From positions 4,216,001 to 4,280,000 of the forward strand of contig NZ_CP009455.1 in assembly GCF_000759535.1 (NCBI RefSeq): DNA of 64,000 nucleotides, read 5' to 3'. Positions 1-8,520 of this stretch are shown here, piece by piece; position 1 is the stretch's first letter; the number at the start of each line of letters is the position of its first letter. The DNA is from Pseudomonas cremoricolorata. GTDB lineage: Bacteria; Pseudomonadota; Gammaproteobacteria; Pseudomonadales; Pseudomonadaceae. Below the pieces are notes generated by a model. That model was not told the DNA's origin. It saw only the letters and a list, made by a program, of their open reading frames with translations, and ran no database searches. Both the position numbers and the translations under genes were made by a program.

Positions 1-1
1 C

Positions 2-325
2 AGTGGCAATTGCCATTTGAACGCTACAGCAATCTATTTCTTAGGGACCGGTCATCATCGACCGTATGACACCACCACCCTGCGATTTCTCTCACCCGAT
101 AGTTCGAGCCCATTCAGTGAGGGAGGCCTGAACAGTTACGCGTATTGCGCAGGAGATCCCGTTAACTATAGCGATCCCTCGGGATACGCACGTCAACCGA
201 TAGTCAGCCAGTTAGCTAAACGATCAGGAGTCGCTGACATAATCAATACGCGAGCAAAACGAGCCGCCCACCCAATTGTTACCAAGGATGTAGTACATCC
301 GTTAAAATCTCTGGCCCTAGAGTAA
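2..325 (+). CDS. Rhs repeat-associated core protein, C-terminal part (5' end outside window)
   Basis: The frame is open from the window edge, so the 5' end is probably missing; the TTG at 17 is only the first start-like codon seen. The translation carries the Rhs core signature: [43 protein letters not shown]. In Rhs proteins this block ends the conserved shell and is followed by a variable tip. Here the frame ends at TAA 323-325, about 45 codons after DPSG. The same frame stays open after the stop for another 342 nt, suggesting the original protein was longer. Base composition is more AT-rich than in the genes that follow. Family call is firm; whether a functional protein is made is not known. 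Confidence 0.75.
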   Translation, partial: SGNCHLNATAIYFLGTGHHRPYDTTTLRFLSPDSSSPFSEGGLNSYAYCAGDPVNYSDPSGYARQPIVSQLAKRSGVADIINTRAKRAAHPIVTKDVVHPLKSLALE

Positions 326-667
326 AAGGTAAAAGCGACAAAGTCAAGTTCCGCCGAGAAACCACTAGGCCCCGTGCCTTTTCACTATGGCGCTAACCGA
401 CCCGCAGGCCGATCAATAATAGAAGTAACAAACTCCCCAGAAGAAGCAGACTTGAAGCGCTTTATCTCGAGCACTCAAGAATCTAGAACCCAAAACAGGA
501 TGCGCTATCGGGAATCTCAGCTAAAATTCCTTCTGAAACATTTACCAGACAACCATGCTTTAGCTTTGCAACTCACTCAAGAACGGTCTTCCACTATTAG
601 AACGACAGGCCTCATCCCGGTTGTCACTGAGCAAGCCCCAAAACTTCCACCCCGCCCATTCGCATAG
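326..667 (+). pseudogene. Rhs C-terminal tip cut off by an in-frame stop (or a small separate ORF)
   Basis: Directly after TAA 323-325 the same frame continues open to the stop at 665-667. The reading passes KSSSAEKPLGPVPFHYGANR and ends in a proline-rich tail, KLPPRPFA. The only in-frame start candidate near the beginning is GTG 374, with no clear ribosome-binding site. The simplest reading is one gene (2-667) interrupted by a nonsense codon. Readthrough, reassigned translation start or a sequencing error are alternatives. I recognise no toxin fold in the tip. Low GC is in keeping with variable Rhs tips. Confidence 0.5.
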
Positions 668-952
668 GACATCCACGTGGCACAATGAGTTTATGGCTTC
701 ACGCCGACCCTCACAGACAACGGTGTAAGCTCATCCAGACTCCCGGTCACGTCTGCGTCGGTAATGACGCGACCACGCTCATCTGGCGCAGGTTGCGCAA
801 CATCGCTGCACTGTGGGCCTCGGCGGCTAACGACCAAAACGTGAGATGCCTTTTTTTTCGATTCTGCACAGGCATCGGTTCAACAAGCCGACCACGTGAA
901 GTCATGCTCGGTGAGAGAGCCTATAACCCGGCCTGCCCCGGAAAACCTGACG
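668..952. other. Intergenic stretch, no convincing gene
   Basis: This is 285 bases between the Rhs remnant and the convergent pxpC stop. An open frame on the plus strand starts at 685 and runs into pxpC antisense, but its translation is low-complexity and has no family features. A run of eight T occurs near 850 without a good hairpin in front of it. I see no immunity-type gene here, although Rhs tips often have one immediately downstream. Confidence 0.4.
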
Positions 953-1864
953 CTACCTCACCGCGATCTGTCGATGACGCTGCTGCGCCGCATAGGCCAC
1001 CTGCGGCCACAGCTGCACCGTCTCGCCCGGCAGGCACTGGGCCAACCGCGCGACCGCCAACGGGCTCAGCGCGCCCAGCCGCGGATACCCGCCGATGGTC
1101 TGGCGGTCGTTGAGCAGGATGATCGGCTGGCCATCGGGCGGCACCTGCACCGCGCCCAGCGGGATACCCTCGGAAATCAGGCCCGGCCCGCTATAGCGCA
1201 GCGCCTCGCCGGTCAGGCGCAGGCCCATGCGGTCGCTGCGTGCGTCCACGGTCCAGGCTCGGTTGAAGGCATCGAACAGGCTTTGCCCGGTAAAACCACC
1301 GGCCTGGGCGCCGAGAATCAGTTCGAGCCGCGCTGGGCTGAACAGGTCGGGAATCCGCGCCGCAGGCACGGCGCGCACGGCGGCCGGCTCATCGCCCCAG
1401 GCCAACCGGTCGCCCACACGCAAGGCACTGCCCTGCCCATCCAGCCCGCCGACCGCTTCGCGCTGCACCGTGGCGCAGCTGCCGGCCAGCAGCGGCGCCT
1501 GGACGCCCCCCGGCAGCGCCAGGTAGGCCCGTGCGCCCAGGCGCGGGGTGGCGAAGCGCAGCCGCTGCCCGTGAGCGACTCTGAACGGGCGCCACACTTC
1601 CAGCGACTGGCCGTCCAGGGTGGCGCCAAGGTCCGCGCCGGCCAGTGCCAACCAACCCTCACCTTGGCACTCCAGGTGCAGCCCGCCGAGAGTGATTTCC
1701 ACCACGGCGGCGTTCAGTTCGTTGCCCAGCATCCAGTTGGCCCAGTGCTGGGCCAGCCAATCGAGCGCGCCGCCCTGGGTCAGTCCCAAGTGCCGCACCC
1801 CGCTGCGGCCGCCGTCTTGAACGCTGGCTTGCGGGCCGGCTTTTTCCACGATCAGTGCCGTCAT
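953..1864 (-). CDS. pxpC: 5-oxoprolinase subunit C (biotin-dependent carboxyltransferase-like)
   Basis: This 303-residue protein is the YbgK/PxpC subunit of the bacterial ATP-dependent 5-oxoprolinase, which opens 5-oxoproline (pyroglutamate) to glutamate in the cytoplasm. The N-terminal signature VQDGGRSGVRHLGLTQGGAL and the later NDRQTIGGYPRLG are typical of the family, and the length is normal. Its start overlaps the pxpB stop by four bases, so it is translationally coupled and is the last gene of pxpABC. Confident call. Confidence 0.93.
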   Translation of the reverse strand: MTALIVEKAGPQASVQDGGRSGVRHLGLTQGGALDWLAQHWANWMLGNELNAAVVEITLGGLHLECQGEGWLALAGADLGATLDGQSLEVWRPFRVAHGQRLRFATPRLGARAYLALPGGVQAPLLAGSCATVQREAVGGLDGQGSALRVGDRLAWGDEPAAVRAVPAARIPDLFSPARLELILGAQAGGFTGQSLFDAFNRAWTVDARSDRMGLRLTGEALRYSGPGLISEGIPLGAVQVPPDGQPIILLNDRQTIGGYPRLGALSPLAVARLAQCLPGETVQLWPQVAYAAQQRHRQIAVR

Positions 1865-2565
1865 GGCTGCGCCTCCATCGGCGTTGCATCGCCGCCCAGG
1901 CGAAGGAATTGCTCACGTTCGATCGGCACGAAGCGCACCCGGTCACCAGGTCGCAGCAAGCTGAAGCCCTCCAGCGCCGGATCGAACAAACGGGTCGGGC
2001 AGCGCCCCACCAGGTTCCAGCCACCGGGCGAGACGGCCGGGTAGATCGCCGTCTGCCGCTCGGCGATGCCCACGCTGCCGGCGGCCACCGCCTTGCGTGG
2101 GGTAGCCAGGCGTGGGCTGGCAAGACGTGGGTCGACCAGGCCCATGAAGCCGAAGCCGGGCGCAAAGCCCAGGGCGAACACCGAATAAGCGCGGCCGCTG
2201 TGCAGGGCGATCAGTTCCTCCACGGCCAGGCCGCGCTGGCGGGCCAGAGGTTCCAGGTCGGGGCCGACGCTTGGGTGGTACCACACCGGCAGCGACACTT
2301 CGCGGCCCTGCTCGGCCGTCGCCGGAGTGAGTCCGCTCAAGGCTTGCTGGCACAGGCTGCGGGCCTGGGCATCGTCCAGTTGCGCCAGGTCGTAGTGCAG
2401 CATCAAGGTGGTGTACGACGGCACCAGGTCCAGCAGCGCCGTACCGAACGTTGTGCGAAGCCGCTCGGCAGCGGCCAGCAGCCAGGGCACGTTGGCTTCG
2501 TCGATGGCGTCGAACAGGCGCAGGGTCAGGCAGTCGATGGCGGCAAGTTCCACACGCAGGTTCAT
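1861..2565 (-). CDS. pxpB: 5-oxoprolinase subunit B
   Basis: This 234-residue protein is of the YbgJ/KipI type and forms the 5-oxoprolinase complex with PxpC and PxpA. Visible family motifs are [18 protein letters not shown] ([20 protein letters not shown]) and the C-terminal [14 protein letters not shown]. In some species the PxpB/PxpC pair was first known as the KipI/KipA kinase-regulator pair, but adjacency to pxpA points to oxoprolinase. It overlaps both neighbours by four bases, consistent with one mRNA. Confidence 0.93.
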   Translation of the reverse strand: MNLRVELAAIDCLTLRLFDAIDEANVPWLLAAAERLRTTFGTALLDLVPSYTTLMLHYDLAQLDDAQARSLCQQALSGLTPATAEQGREVSLPVWYHPSVGPDLEPLARQRGLAVEELIALHSGRAYSVFALGFAPGFGFMGLVDPRLASPRLATPRKAVAAGSVGIAERQTAIYPAVSPGGWNLVGRCPTRLFDPALEGFSLLRPGDRVRFVPIEREQFLRLGGDATPMEAQP

Positions 2566-3311
2566 GCCGGCAGACCGTCCAAGGCCTGACGGATCTGTCG
2601 CACCGCGGCCACTGACGCCGGGTTGTCGCCATGCACGCAGAGGGTATCGACCTGCAAGCGCAAGGCGCTGCCGTCGCGGGTGAGCAAGGGCTCGCCGCGC
2701 GCCAGGCCCAGGGCCTGCGCCACCACCTGCGCCGGCTCGTGGTGCACCGCGCCGGGCAGGCGCCGACTGACCAGTTGCCCATCGGGTTCGTAGGCACGGT
2801 CGGCGAACGCTTCGAACCAGAGGTTCAGGCCGTGTTCGGCCGCCAATGCGCGACTGGCGCTGGTATCGGCAGTGGCCATCAGCATCAGCGGCAGTTGCGC
2901 GTCATAGGCGCGCACGGCACGCATCACCGCCGCCAGGCGCAGCGGGTCGGCCATCATGTCGTTGTATAGCGCGCCATGGGGTTTGACGTAGCGCACCTGA
3001 GTCCCCTCGGCTCGGCACATCGCCTCCAGCGCGCCCAGTTGATACAGCACCAGGTCTTCGATCTCCTGCGCCGAGCAGGCCATGCTGCGCCGGCCGAAGC
3101 CTGCAAGGTCGGGATAGGCCGGGTGCGCGCCGATGCGTACGCCATGGCGCACGGCCAGGGCCACGGTGCGGCGCATGATCCCAGGGTCGCCGGCGTGGAA
3201 GCCGCAGGCGATGTTGGCGCAGTCGATCAAAGGCATGACCTGTTCGTCCAGCCCCATGGACCAGGCGCCGAAGCTTTCTCCGATATCGCAATTGAGCAGG
3301 GGGCGTTTCAT
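2562..3311 (-). CDS. pxpA: 5-oxoprolinase subunit A (LamB/YcsF family)
   Basis: This 249-residue cytoplasmic protein has the LamB/YcsF signature: [11 protein letters not shown] at the N-terminus, then [13 protein letters not shown] and [10 protein letters not shown]. PxpA works with PxpBC to hydrolyse 5-oxoproline with ATP. It is the first gene of the leftward pxpABC operon. Its 5' end faces a LysR gene across a 137-bp divergent intergenic region, so that LysR protein is the natural candidate regulator (inference). Length is normal. Confidence 0.94.
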   Translation of the reverse strand: MKRPLLNCDIGESFGAWSMGLDEQVMPLIDCANIACGFHAGDPGIMRRTVALAVRHGVRIGAHPAYPDLAGFGRRSMACSAQEIEDLVLYQLGALEAMCRAEGTQVRYVKPHGALYNDMMADPLRLAAVMRAVRAYDAQLPLMLMATADTSASRALAAEHGLNLWFEAFADRAYEPDGQLVSRRLPGAVHHEPAQVVAQALGLARGEPLLTRDGSALRLQVDTLCVHGDNPASVAAVRQIRQALDGLPA

Positions 3312-3448
3312 GGGCGTCTCCAGATGACCGATGCGCTCGATGGTCGCGCCCGGCTCGCGCCCCCGTCCAACGGGTTATTCCGGCCAGGGGTGAACAGTAA
3401 AGTCGATCACCCTATGATGGAGGCCTTTCCCCAGTACAGGCCTGCGGC

Positions 3449-4354
3449 ATGAATCTCAAATTCCTGGAAACCTTCATCTGGGTCGCGCGCCTGGGCAGCT
3501 TTCGACTGGCGGCGCAAAAGCTGTTCAGCACCCAGGCCGCGGTGTCCAACCGCATCGCCGCGCTGGAACAGGACCTGGGGGTGCGCCTGTTCGAGCGCGA
3601 CGCTCGCGGCGCGACCCTGACGCCGCGTGGCCAGGCGCTGCTCGGCCATGCCGAACTGGTGCTCGACAGCAGTCACGCGCTGCGCCAGGCGGCAGTGGCC
3701 GACCAGCCGGGGCGTGTGCGCGTGGGCGTGATGGAAAGCGTGATCCACACCTGGCTGGCGCCCTTCATCCAGCGCGTAGGCAGCCTGTACCCGGCCTTGG
3801 AGCTCGACCTGCAGGCCGATACCGCGCGCAACCTGGCCGAGCAATTGCGCCGTGGCCAACTGGATCTGATCCTGCAAACCGACCCACTGCCCGACGAGGG
3901 CCTGCGCAATGCGCACCTGGCGAGCTACCCCATGGCCTGGCTGGCGCGTCCGGCGAGTGTCTGGGTGGCTACCGACCTTGTGCAGATTTCGCAACAGCGC
4001 CTGATCACGTTTTCCCGCCATTCTCGCCCGCACCAGGACCTGCTCGGCCTGCTCCACGCCCACGGGCTGCGCGCGCCGCGCTTGTGCTGCATCAACTCGG
4101 TGGCGGCCATCGAACGGCTGCTGGCCGAAGATTTCGGCATTGCCGCGCTGCCGCCTGCGCTGGTCGACGATGCCCTGCGCAGTGGCCGTCTGTGCCAGTT
4201 GAGCGTGCAGCCGTTGCCTGCGGATCTGCAGATGTTCGCCAGCTGGCGTGTCGGCGCTGGCCTGGACAGGGTCGAGAATCTGGTCGATGCGGCGCGTACC
4301 GCCGCCGAGGCCCACGCCGCCGGATTGCCCCGAGGGCATGCGCGTGTGAACTGA
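3449..4354 (+). CDS. LysR-family transcriptional regulator
   Basis: This 301-residue protein has the N-terminal LysR winged helix at about residues 1-60 (GSFRLAAQKLFSTQAAVSNR, LGVRLFERDARGATLTPRG), followed by a periplasmic-binding-like effector domain. It is divergent from pxpABC and upstream of an amino-acid ABC transporter in the same direction. LysR proteins usually act on the divergent promoter, so control of pxpABC and perhaps the transporter is likely, but the inducer cannot be read from sequence. GC-rich and typical of its neighbours. Confidence 0.9.
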   Translation: MNLKFLETFIWVARLGSFRLAAQKLFSTQAAVSNRIAALEQDLGVRLFERDARGATLTPRGQALLGHAELVLDSSHALRQAAVADQPGRVRVGVMESVIHTWLAPFIQRVGSLYPALELDLQADTARNLAEQLRRGQLDLILQTDPLPDEGLRNAHLASYPMAWLARPASVWVATDLVQISQQRLITFSRHSRPHQDLLGLLHAHGLRAPRLCCINSVAAIERLLAEDFGIAALPPALVDDALRSGRLCQLSVQPLPADLQMFASWRVGAGLDRVENLVDAARTAAEAHAAGLPRGHARVN

Positions 4355-4504
4355 AAACGCACCATCGAGTAACACTGTGGCCGCTTGGCAACCCAAAAAT
4401 GGGCATTGGCACAATCGTCACAGTCAAAGACGCAACGAATAAAGCCCTCAAAAACCGCGATACATGCAATTTTTGGCACGCCAATTGATATGCATTCGGA
4501 TAAC

Positions 4505-4519
4505 GATTGTTGAACAATC
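4505..4519. promoter_or_regulatory. Candidate GntR/FCD operator before the amino-acid transporter
   Basis: The 15-base perfect inverted repeat GATTGTTGAACAATC lies 18 bp before the ATG of the binding-protein gene. Its core TTGTTGAACAA fits the half-site pattern TNGTNNNACNA known for FadR-subfamily GntR regulators. The operon it precedes encodes exactly such a regulator (6895-7560), so autoregulation is a direct prediction. A second imperfect palindrome, TTGGCACGCCAA, lies at 4473-4484. Confidence 0.55.
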
Positions 4520-4537
4520 CACCTTCCGGAGTCACCC

Positions 4538-5380
4538 ATGTCTCGACGTGCCAGCCCTGCCCTTTCCCTGCTTGTCGCCGCCCTGCTCGCCAGCGCCGGC
4601 GCCCATGCCGCCGACGCGACCTTGCAACCGCAACGCCTGAGCATCGGCTCCGACCTCACCTACCCGCCCTACGCCTACCTCGAACAAGGCAAGCCCGCCG
4701 GCTTCGATCCGACCTTCATGGGCCTGCTGGGCAAGCACATGAAGCTGGAACCGACATTCGTCGACACGCGCTTCGCCAACCTGGTGATGGGCGTCAACGC
4801 CCGCCGTTTCGATCTGGTCGCCTCGGCGCTGTACGTCACCCCGGAGCGCGCCGCCCAGGTGGATTTCCTGCCCTACCTGAAAAGCGGCGCATCGCTGATG
4901 GTGCGCGCCGACGACAGTTTCCGCCCGCAGCGCCCCGAAGACCTGTGCGGCAAGCGGGTCGGTTCGATCAAGGGCGGCTCGTGGATTCCCAAGCTGACGC
5001 GCCTGTCGAAGGACTATTGCCAGGCCAACGGCCAGGCGCCGATCGACTCGCGCGAATACCCCACCTCGCCGGAAGCGGCCCAGGCCCTGCTGGCCAAGGC
5101 CATCGACGTGCAATTCGAAGACGCTGCCGTGGCGCGCATCATCAGCGACAAGCTCAATGGCCGCATCACCCTCAGTTCCGACAGCCTGATCTACCCGGTG
5201 GTCATCGGCCTGGCCGTGCGCAAGGGCAACGAAGCGCTGCTCGGCGAGCTGCATGAGGGCTTCAGCGCGCTCAAGGCCAGCGGCGAATACCAAACCTTGC
5301 TCGGCCAGTACAACCTGGCCGAACCCAGCCCCGCCGACATCGCCCAGGCCCTGGGCCAGCCCAGCGCCGCCGCGCAGTAG
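4538..5380 (+). CDS. Amino-acid ABC transporter substrate-binding protein
   Basis: This is a 280-residue periplasmic family 3 solute-binding protein. It starts with a Sec signal peptide (two Arg, hydrophobic core to residue ~20, likely cleavage after AHA at 24). The mature start SIGSDLTYPPYAYLEQGKPA is the classical beginning of polar amino-acid or opine binding proteins. It is followed after 15 nt by the fused permease/ATPase gene. The ligand is unknown; the context (pxpABC, DUF1989) suggests a nitrogen-rich or glutamate-like compound, as inference only. Confidence 0.9.
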   Translation: MSRRASPALSLLVAALLASAGAHAADATLQPQRLSIGSDLTYPPYAYLEQGKPAGFDPTFMGLLGKHMKLEPTFVDTRFANLVMGVNARRFDLVASALYVTPERAAQVDFLPYLKSGASLMVRADDSFRPQRPEDLCGKRVGSIKGGSWIPKLTRLSKDYCQANGQAPIDSREYPTSPEAAQALLAKAIDVQFEDAAVARIISDKLNGRITLSSDSLIYPVVIGLAVRKGNEALLGELHEGFSALKASGEYQTLLGQYNLAEPSPADIAQALGQPSAAAQ

Positions 5381-5395
5381 ATCGGAGCTCTCCCC

Positions 5396-6898
5396 ATGCA
5401 ATTCGACTGGCATTACGCCCTCGGCCTATTGACCAACGGCGACTTCTGGAAAGCCGTAGGCACCGTGGTCGAGCTGAGCCTGGAAACCTGGGTGCTGGGC
5501 ATCGTGCTGGGCTTTCTCCTGGCCCTGGCCCGGCAATCGTCCAAGCGCCTGCTCAACCGCGCCGCGGCGCTGTACATCTGGTTCTTCCGCAGCCTGCCGC
5601 TGTTGGTGCTGTTGATCTTCGTCTACAACCTGCCACAGGTATTTCCATCCACCAGCGTGCTGCTGTCCAACCCCTATGCGGCAGGGCTCATCGCCCTGGT
5701 GCTGAGCGAGGCGGCCTACATCGCCGAGATCCATCGCGGCGGCCTGCTGGCTGTGGCCAAGGGGCAACTGGAGGCCGGCAAGGCCCTGGGCATCGGCTAC
5801 AGCGGCGTGCAACGGCTGATCGTCATTCCCCAAGCCCTGCGCGTGGCCTTGCCGACGCTCGCCAACGAGTACATCACCATCGTCAAGCTGACCTCGCTGG
5901 TGTCGGTGATCTCGCTGGCCGAAATCCTGCTGGTCGGGCAACAGCTGTACACGCAGAACTTCCTGGTCATGGAGACCATGCTGGCGGTGGCGTTCTACTA
6001 CGTGCTGATCGTCACCGTGTTCAGCTTCCTGCTGCAGCGACTGGAGCGTTACCTGGACGTCAGCCAGCGCAAGCCGCGCGCGGTCGCCGACAGCACTGCC
6101 AACGTCGCAGCGCCGGCGCCGACCAGCACCGGGCAAGACGGGCTGGCGCTCAGCGTGCGCGGCGCGGGCAAGCACTATGGCCAGCTCGAAGTGCTCAAGG
6201 ACATCGACCTGGACGTGCGTTTCGGCGAGGTGGTGTCGATCATCGGCCCGTCCGGCTCGGGCAAGACCACCCTGATCCGCACCCTCAACGGCCTGGAAAG
6301 CCTGGACCGCGGCAGCGTCGAGCTGTGCGGCCAGGCCTTCCTGCGCGGCACCCAGGAGCCCGGCGGCGCGCTGGGGACGCGCCGGCACATGGATGGCATC
6401 GTGCAGGTCGGCATGGTGTTCCAGGGCTTCAACCTGTTTCCCCACCACACCGTGCTCGACAACGTGCTGCTTGCCCCGCGCCACCATGGCCACGCCGATG
6501 CCGAGCAGTTGCGCGCCCTTGGCCTTTCACTACTGGCCAAGGTGGGCCTGCGCGAGCATGCCGGCAAATACCCGCACCAACTGTCTGGCGGGCAGCAGCA
6601 GCGCGTGGCGATTGCCCGTGCCCTGGCCATGCGGCCCAAGGTGATGCTGTTCGACGAACCGACCTCGGCCCTGGACCCGGAGCTGGTGGGCGACGTGCTG
6701 AAGGTCATCGAGGAGCTGGCACGCGAGGGCATGACCATGATCATCGTCACCCACGAGATGAAATTCGCCTTCCAGGTCTCTGACCGTGTGGTGTTCATGG
6801 AAAGCGGGCAAATCGTCCAGGCCGGCTCGCCGCGCCAGTTGCTGGACAACCGCAGCGAGCGCATGGGGCGTTTTCTCAAGGACGTGCAATTGGCATGA
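5396..6898 (+). CDS. Fused amino-acid ABC transporter permease/ATP-binding protein
   Basis: This 500-residue inner-membrane protein joins two usually separate subunits. Residues ~10-225 are a His/Glu/Gln-type permease with several membrane helices and the EAA loop (EAGKALGIGYSG). Residues ~245-500 are an ABC ATPase with Walker A at 284-291 (GPSGSGKT), signature LSGGQ at 396, and Walker B with D420-E421 in LFDEPTSALD. Such fusions are a known family in Pseudomonas, so this is not an artefact. With the preceding binding protein it makes a complete importer. Its stop overlaps the GntR start by four bases. Confidence 0.93.
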   Translation: MQFDWHYALGLLTNGDFWKAVGTVVELSLETWVLGIVLGFLLALARQSSKRLLNRAAALYIWFFRSLPLLVLLIFVYNLPQVFPSTSVLLSNPYAAGLIALVLSEAAYIAEIHRGGLLAVAKGQLEAGKALGIGYSGVQRLIVIPQALRVALPTLANEYITIVKLTSLVSVISLAEILLVGQQLYTQNFLVMETMLAVAFYYVLIVTVFSFLLQRLERYLDVSQRKPRAVADSTANVAAPAPTSTGQDGLALSVRGAGKHYGQLEVLKDIDLDVRFGEVVSIIGPSGSGKTTLIRTLNGLESLDRGSVELCGQAFLRGTQEPGGALGTRRHMDGIVQVGMVFQGFNLFPHHTVLDNVLLAPRHHGHADAEQLRALGLSLLAKVGLREHAGKYPHQLSGGQQQRVAIARALAMRPKVMLFDEPTSALDPELVGDVLKVIEELAREGMTMIIVTHEMKFAFQVSDRVVFMESGQIVQAGSPRQLLDNRSERMGRFLKDVQLA

Positions 6899-7560
6899 AG
6901 ACTCCAACCGAAACCGTTTTGTCGCTGGCCGACCAGGTGGCCTGCGAGCTGCGCGAAGACATCATCGGCGGGCGCCTGCTGCCGGGCATGGCGCTGGTCG
7001 AAGCGGACCTGGTGAACCGCTACAACGCCTCGCGCAATACCGTGCGCGAGGCCCTGCACCGGCTCGGTCGCGAAGGCCTGGCCACCTACGTGCGCAACAA
7101 AGGGGTGATGGTCCGGCGCGTTGGCGCCGCCGAAGTGCGCGACCTGTTCCTGGTGCGGCGCACGCTGGAGATCCAGGCCATCCTGGGCAGCAAGCCGCTG
7201 CGCGAGTATCAGTCCGACCGCATGCTCGAAGCCATCGAGGCAGCTGAGCTGGCCCGTGACCGCGAAGACTGGCAAGTCTTCGGCACCCACAGCCTGCGCT
7301 TCCACCAGCACATCGTCGGTTTGCTGCGCAGCCCCTTGCTGGACGACTTCTTTACCAACATCGCGGCGCAAATGCGCCTGGTGTTCGCAGTGGCGCCCGA
7401 TGAAGAGAACTTCCAACGCCCGTGGCTCGAACGCGACCACGAAATCCACGACCTGCTCGCCGCCGGCCATCGCCAGGCGGCGGCCGACGCCATGAACCGT
7501 TACCTCGACGACTCCGAGCATGCCCTGCTCGACCTGTTGAGCCACCCTGCCCGCGCCTAG
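6895..7560 (+). CDS. GntR-family regulator with FCD domain
   Basis: This 221-residue protein has a winged helix at about residues 10-75 (LREDIIGGRLLPGMALVEAD, NASRNTVREALHRLGREGL) and an all-helical FCD effector domain after that (LRRTLEIQAI-type start, HSLRFHQHIVGLL). It is translationally coupled to the transporter gene and followed by a DUF1989 gene, so it most likely controls this operon in response to the transported compound. The palindrome at 4505-4519 matches the binding pattern of its subfamily. Effector unknown. Confidence 0.9.
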   Translation: MKTPTETVLSLADQVACELREDIIGGRLLPGMALVEADLVNRYNASRNTVREALHRLGREGLATYVRNKGVMVRRVGAAEVRDLFLVRRTLEIQAILGSKPLREYQSDRMLEAIEAAELARDREDWQVFGTHSLRFHQHIVGLLRSPLLDDFFTNIAAQMRLVFAVAPDEENFQRPWLERDHEIHDLLAAGHRQAAADAMNRYLDDSEHALLDLLSHPARA

Positions 7561-7596
7561 CCCAGCCCCTGTGCTGGCCGGCTTATGGAGATACCT

Positions 7597-8463
7597 ATGA
7601 AACCCGTTGCCCTGACCCAAGCCCCCGACGACGCCGCGCAGCGCAAGGCCATCGCGCCGGTGCTCTGCTACCCGGTGCAAACCCTGCCACGGCCTGACAT
7701 CGATGCCTACCGCGCCGTGCGCGACGGCCTCACGCTGGTCGAGACCGTGGTAGTGCCGGCCCGCGACGCCGCCACCTTCCGCGTGCCCGCCGGCGGATTC
7801 TTCCGCATCGTCTCCACCGAAGGCCCGCAAGTCGGCGACCTCAACCTGTTCAACCAGCACGACCTCAGCGAGCGTTTCTACACCGGCAAGACCCGCGCCC
7901 TGAACGGCACCCACCTGGGCGTCGGCGACCAGCTGTTCACCAGCTTCCCGACCTTGCGGCCAATGGCAACCATCACCCACGACACCCTCGACTGGTACGG
8001 CTTCGACGCCTTCGGCGGCTCGGTGCACGATGTCATCGGCACGCGCTGCGACCCCTACACGCATAACCTGCTCAGCGACGGCGGCCAGTACCACCATTGC
8101 TGCCACTCCAACCTGACCCGTGCGCTGTCGACCGCCACTGGCCTCACGCCGCACCAGGCCGAACCCCATGTGCACGATGTGCTCAATGTGTTCATGTGCA
8201 CTGGGTTCACCCGCGATACCGGGCAGTACTTCATGAAGGCAAGCCCGGTAAGGCCGGGGGATTTTCTGGAGTTCTTCGCCGAGATCGATCTGCTGGGGTG
8301 TCTGTCGGCCTGCCCGGGCGGCGATTGCTCTTCCGAGCACTCGTCCGATTCGGCCAGGTGTTACCCGCTGCTGGTGGAAATCTACACGGCCACGCAGCGG
8401 CCTGAGGGCTGGGTCGCGCCCAAGGTCAATGGCTATGACCGCTGCCATGGCGTAGCAGGCTGA
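7597..8463 (+). CDS. DUF1989 (urea carboxylase-associated family) protein
   Basis: This 288-residue protein belongs to the DUF1989 family. An ATG at 7585 is possible, but the GGAG it contains serves as the ribosome-binding site for the ATG at 7597. Cysteine and histidine clusters stand out: HHCCHSN, HVHDVLNVFMC and CPGGDCS, suggesting a metal site. Related DUF1989 proteins form the two subunits of carboxyguanidine deiminase beside guanidine/urea carboxylases. Here there is one gene and no carboxylase, so the substrate must differ or a partner is elsewhere. It is the last gene of the transporter-GntR operon. Confidence 0.85.
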   Translation: MKPVALTQAPDDAAQRKAIAPVLCYPVQTLPRPDIDAYRAVRDGLTLVETVVVPARDAATFRVPAGGFFRIVSTEGPQVGDLNLFNQHDLSERFYTGKTRALNGTHLGVGDQLFTSFPTLRPMATITHDTLDWYGFDAFGGSVHDVIGTRCDPYTHNLLSDGGQYHHCCHSNLTRALSTATGLTPHQAEPHVHDVLNVFMCTGFTRDTGQYFMKASPVRPGDFLEFFAEIDLLGCLSACPGGDCSSEHSSDSARCYPLLVEIYTATQRPEGWVAPKVNGYDRCHGVAG

Positions 8464-8494
8464 GGCTCAGCCAAGGCGCAGCGCCTGACAGGAT

Positions 8495-8513
8495 GGGGCC
8501 GCGAAGCGACCCC
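8495..8513. terminator. Hairpin between convergent genes
   Basis: GGGGCCGC and GCGACCCC face each other around GAA, with one mismatch. It lies between the DUF1989 stop and the convergent glgB stop. No T-run follows on either strand, so intrinsic termination is uncertain. Confidence 0.35.
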
Positions 8514-8520
8514 GAATAGC

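Noticed and set aside
685..2044. Long plus-strand open frames (685-1113 and 896-2044) over and before pxpC
   Set aside because: They are antisense to the well-supported pxpC and have Arg/Ala/Pro-rich shadow composition typical of GC-rich DNA.
4355..4537. Possible guanidine (ykkC-type) riboswitch before the DUF1989 operon
   Set aside because: DUF1989 context prompted the search, but no conserved riboswitch blocks were seen; a GntR-type palindrome explains the control better.
6175..8448. 757-residue minus-strand open frame opposite the ATPase, GntR and DUF1989 genes
   Set aside because: Three clear genes with motifs lie on the plus strand; the antisense frame has no domain and no start signal.
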